15,825 nt of DNA from Myxococcales bacterium (lineage in GTDB: Bacteria > Myxococcota_A > Polyangia > Fen-1088), in contig PMZX01000038.1 of assembly GCA_003170035.1 (NCBI GenBank), positions 148 to 15,972 of the forward strand. The letters run 5' to 3'. Below, in pieces: positions 13,576 to 15,825 of the stretch; the stretch's first letter is position 1; the number at the start of each line of letters is the position of its first letter. The position numbers and the translations under genes are program-made. A model generated the notes under the pieces. It did not search any database. It was given only the letters and a program-made list of their open reading frames with translations, and was not told where the DNA came from.

Positions 13576-15077
13576 TTGTTCGCCAGGCATTCTTGATCCT
13601 CCGGGCTGGGCTCGCGGTGGCCGTGGTGATCGAACTGGGACCGTTGCAGGCCCTGGCAAACGGGAAACCTATCAGGCCCTGCGCGCCTGACAGCGAAGAC
13701 GTCGCGGTCGCCTTGGCAGACCTGAAAGCCATCGACCAGGCCATCCGGGCTCTGGCACCGGCCGACGATCCCCGGCCCCTGGTGGCTCGGTTGAAGGAAC
13801 TGACCGAGTCGCGTTGTCTTGAACTGATGGGCGGACTTGCGATCGAGCCGACATCGGGCCTGTCGCTCAGGACGTATTGGGACGACGGAGGCTTCAAGCA
13901 CGTCGAGTCCTACCTGCGGCTCGGCCAGATCGGTGAACGGATGGTCTGGTTCCCACCCTCGGTCCGCTGCGCACTGACCCGCGAGACCGCTCCGGACAGC
14001 CCGATTGTGGGGTTGCTGTGTGGGAACGATGAGGTGGCATGTGGAGCGGAGACCCGCGGCTGGCAGTTTCGCGCTGAACGGTTCTTCGAACTGGCGGCTG
14101 ATGACCAACGACTGCGGGGTTACGGATGGCGAGAGGGCGCTCTACGCGACCTACGCAAAGAGGTGGGGACGGATCGCGGCGACTCGCTCAACTTCGACGA
14201 TTTGGACTGCGCGGCCTTGGTTACCAAGCAGCCGGCGCGCAAACGCTTCTCGGCATGGCGCCAGTGCCAAGAGGCCCGGCAGCTCGAGCAGGTGGCCTTT
14301 CCTATTGGGCGAACGCGAGCGCCGACAGCCGGTTGGCTCCTGGTCGAGGGCCGGCGCGGCCACCACACCTTCTGCGACGAGGCACGCGCCTATCATCTGG
14401 CCACCGGCTCGGCCTACCGAATCGCGAGCTGCAGCGGCTTGGCCCTGCAACCGGGGGGTAGCGTAGATCACCGTGCCACGGATCGGGGACGCGCGCTCAC
14501 CATCGAGATTGGTCATTTGCCCGTCGATGCCCTGCGCGAGGCCGCGTGGCTACTGGTTCTTCTGGATGAGCTGGAGCACAGGGTGGTGGCTGGCGGGTTC
14601 GGAATCTACCTTCCCAAAGGGATGCCGGTTTTCAGCAACACCGAGGAACTCGGCTCGCTCGGCGGCTCGATTCTCGGTGTGTCGTCGTCGAGTGCCGACA
14701 CCGTCCTATCGTGGCGGGTTCTGGACGCGGACCGTTTGCTGAAGTCTGGCGCCCTCACCTGCTCACCCACGCGCCTCGACGACGCGGAGGAGGAATACGC
14801 CGTGACTCTCCTGCGCGTGGCCGAGGCAGGATTCGTGGCCGGCTGTCCCGACGTGCTCCCACCTGACAAATCGCTTCTCGAATCGCCGAGACCATCCGCA
14901 CACCGACTGGACACGGACCAGAGCAGCCTCTCACTCGCAGTCCAGGCGATTCGCCAAGGCTGGAAAGAAGCAGCCGAGCAGACTCTGAAATGCTCGGCTC
15001 CCGGCAGTTCGTCTCCACCCGCGCAGCCATCTTCGGTCGCCCCGTTTCCTCGCCCTCGGAGGACTTCTTGGCTCTGA
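13572..15077 (+). CDS. Secreted protein of unknown function, coupled to AgmX-like gene
   Basis: The ATG overlaps the previous stop (ATGA), and GAGG lies 4 nt upstream inside the preceding gene. The 501-residue product starts with a Sec signal peptide: MIVRQAFLILRAGLAVAVV, then a probable cleavage site after ALA29 (QALA|NGKP). The mature protein has many cysteines, probably several disulfides (for example CAPD, SRCLEL, SVRCAL, LLCGN, EVACG), as expected of an extracytoplasmic protein. I recognise no domain. Middle segments such as RGHHTFCDEARAYHLATGSA and the hydrophobic REAAWLLVLLDELEH look structured. The same frame stays open for 400 codons upstream, but that stretch is antisense to parB and out of frame with the AgmX-like gene, so it is not coding. 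A ribosome-site-like GGAGG near the end (15058-15062) precedes the next gene. Confidence 0.78.
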   Translation: MIVRQAFLILRAGLAVAVVIELGPLQALANGKPIRPCAPDSEDVAVALADLKAIDQAIRALAPADDPRPLVARLKELTESRCLELMGGLAIEPTSGLSLRTYWDDGGFKHVESYLRLGQIGERMVWFPPSVRCALTRETAPDSPIVGLLCGNDEVACGAETRGWQFRAERFFELAADDQRLRGYGWREGALRDLRKEVGTDRGDSLNFDDLDCAALVTKQPARKRFSAWRQCQEARQLEQVAFPIGRTRAPTAGWLLVEGRRGHHTFCDEARAYHLATGSAYRIASCSGLALQPGGSVDHRATDRGRALTIEIGHLPVDALREAAWLLVLLDELEHRVVAGGFGIYLPKGMPVFSNTEELGSLGGSILGVSSSSADTVLSWRVLDADRLLKSGALTCSPTRLDDAEEEYAVTLLRVAEAGFVAGCPDVLPPDKSLLESPRPSAHRLDTDQSSLSLAVQAIRQGWKEAAEQTLKCSAPGSSSPPAQPSSVAPFPRPRRTSWL

Positions 15078-15103
15078 GCGATCGGCCGCCCCGCGTACGA
15101 CCG

Positions 15104-15825
15104 ATGTACCCACACGTCCACAACAGAGGACCGAAGGCGGTAGCCGTTCTGTTCGGAGCCGTCGCGCTTTTCGGTCTTGCGGCCTGCGCATCCGGCGAGT
15201 CGCTCTCGGATCGCACGATGACGCTTGGCCCTGTTCCTGAAGTCCGGCTGGCGCCGCGACCGCCGATCGATGAGCAGCGAGCGCAACGGATCAAGGAACT
15301 GATTGCCAGCCTGGCCGGCCTGCACAAAACGTATTTCGGCCTTTCGCCCACGCTTCGCGGAACGGCATTTGCCCCGGTGGCCGGCCAATCGCGCACCGAC
15401 ACGATGCTCCTCACAAATCATCACATCGAGCAATCGGGAGCCTTGCGCGATCTCGTCGCCCTTGGGCCAGACGCCCTGCCGTTTCTATTGGCGGCGCTCG
15501 ATGACAGGACGCCGACCGGGATCGTCGTCACATCCGATGGCTTCATCGGCGGGATGACCTTCGCTGACGAGTTGTGGCTGAACACAGCCATTCCGGCGGA
15601 AGCGGCGGTGCAAGCGTCACGCCCGGTTCGCCGGGCGCCCACCTCGGACAAGCACATCGCGTCCTACACGGTCACCATCGGCGATGTCTGCTTGGTGGCC
15701 ATCGGACAGATCGTCGGCCGGGCCTACAGCGTGGTTCGCTATCAGCCAACCGCCATCATCGTCATCAACAGCCCGACACGCGACAAAGACTTGCGAAGTG
15801 TCGTGAAGTGGACCCCGAAATTCGG
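15104..15825 (+). CDS. Predicted lipoprotein of unknown function (partial, 3' end off window)
   Basis: From ATG 15104 the frame is open to the right edge (240 codons). A lipoprotein signal is clear: a basic start (HNRGPK), a hydrophobic stretch VAVLFGAVALFG, and the lipobox LAAC with Cys28. The mature part has a HEAT-like segment LVALGPDALPFLLAALDDR and, further on, YTVTIGDVCLVAIGQIVGR followed by VRYQPTAIIVINSPTRDK. I have seen this pattern in hypothetical proteins of planctomycetes and other environmental bacteria, without a function. A TTG at 15068 with GGAGG 5 nt upstream would lengthen it by 12 residues and overlap the previous gene by 10 bp. That start has the better ribosome site; the ATG gives the more normal signal peptide. 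It is probably the third gene of the exported-protein operon. Confidence 0.72.
   Translation, partial: MYPHVHNRGPKAVAVLFGAVALFGLAACASGESLSDRTMTLGPVPEVRLAPRPPIDEQRAQRIKELIASLAGLHKTYFGLSPTLRGTAFAPVAGQSRTDTMLLTNHHIEQSGALRDLVALGPDALPFLLAALDDRTPTGIVVTSDGFIGGMTFADELWLNTAIPAEAAVQASRPVRRAPTSDKHIASYTVTIGDVCLVAIGQIVGRAYSVVRYQPTAIIVINSPTRDKDLRSVVKWTPKF

Noticed and set aside
1..15825. CRISPR array, tRNA/rRNA genes, intact insertion sequence
   Set aside because: I found no regularly spaced short repeats, cloverleaf-like sequence, rRNA stretch or transposase frame with terminal repeats while reading both strands. The only large repeat is the mrr duplication.

Overview
The window is GC-rich DNA, about two thirds G+C by eye. 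It looks like an accessory region of a proteobacteria-like or Myxococcota-like chromosome. The best taxonomic hint is the AgmX/PglI C-terminal type protein at 13027-13575, a domain I associate mainly with myxobacteria. No marker settles the lineage, so this is inference.

Layout. (1) 1-227, minus: the start of a dicluster-ferredoxin protein, probably a ferredoxin-nitroreductase, running off the left edge. (2) 346-10357: a defence-type island. It opens with a complete Mrr-like restriction endonuclease (+). Then comes a minus-strand pair: a 1269-residue protein with a nuclease-like N-terminus, and downstream of it a TIR-DUF3298 protein. Diverging from these is a plus-strand pair with overlapping ends, both with restriction-endonuclease-like motifs. 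Next is a second, 5'-truncated copy of the mrr catalytic half, then a winged-helix PD-(D/E)XK protein. The two mrr copies form a 600-bp direct repeat (586-1185 and 8937-9536, about 94% identical, no gaps) bracketing the 7.75-kb module. (3) 10358-11073: gene-poor, possibly decayed. (4) 11074-12715, minus: a solitary ParB-like protein followed by an 86-residue helical protein. (5) 13027-15825, plus: three tightly packed exported proteins (AgmX/PglI-like, a 501-residue secreted protein, a lipoprotein that runs off the right edge).

Working together. The module between the repeats combines a likely NADase-type TIR effector, a large repeat-rich protein with a nuclease-like head, and two coupled nuclease-fold proteins. 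That is the composition expected of an abortive-infection or nucleic-acid-targeting defence locus, but I recognise no named system. The TIR protein resembles RsiV in layout, with a cytoplasmic effector domain, a hydrophobic stretch and then DUF4163/DUF3298. The bracketing repeat suggests the module could be gained or lost by recombination inside mrr. Loss would leave full-length mrr 23 bp upstream of the winged-helix nuclease. The ParB pair and the exported-protein operon look functionally separate from the island.
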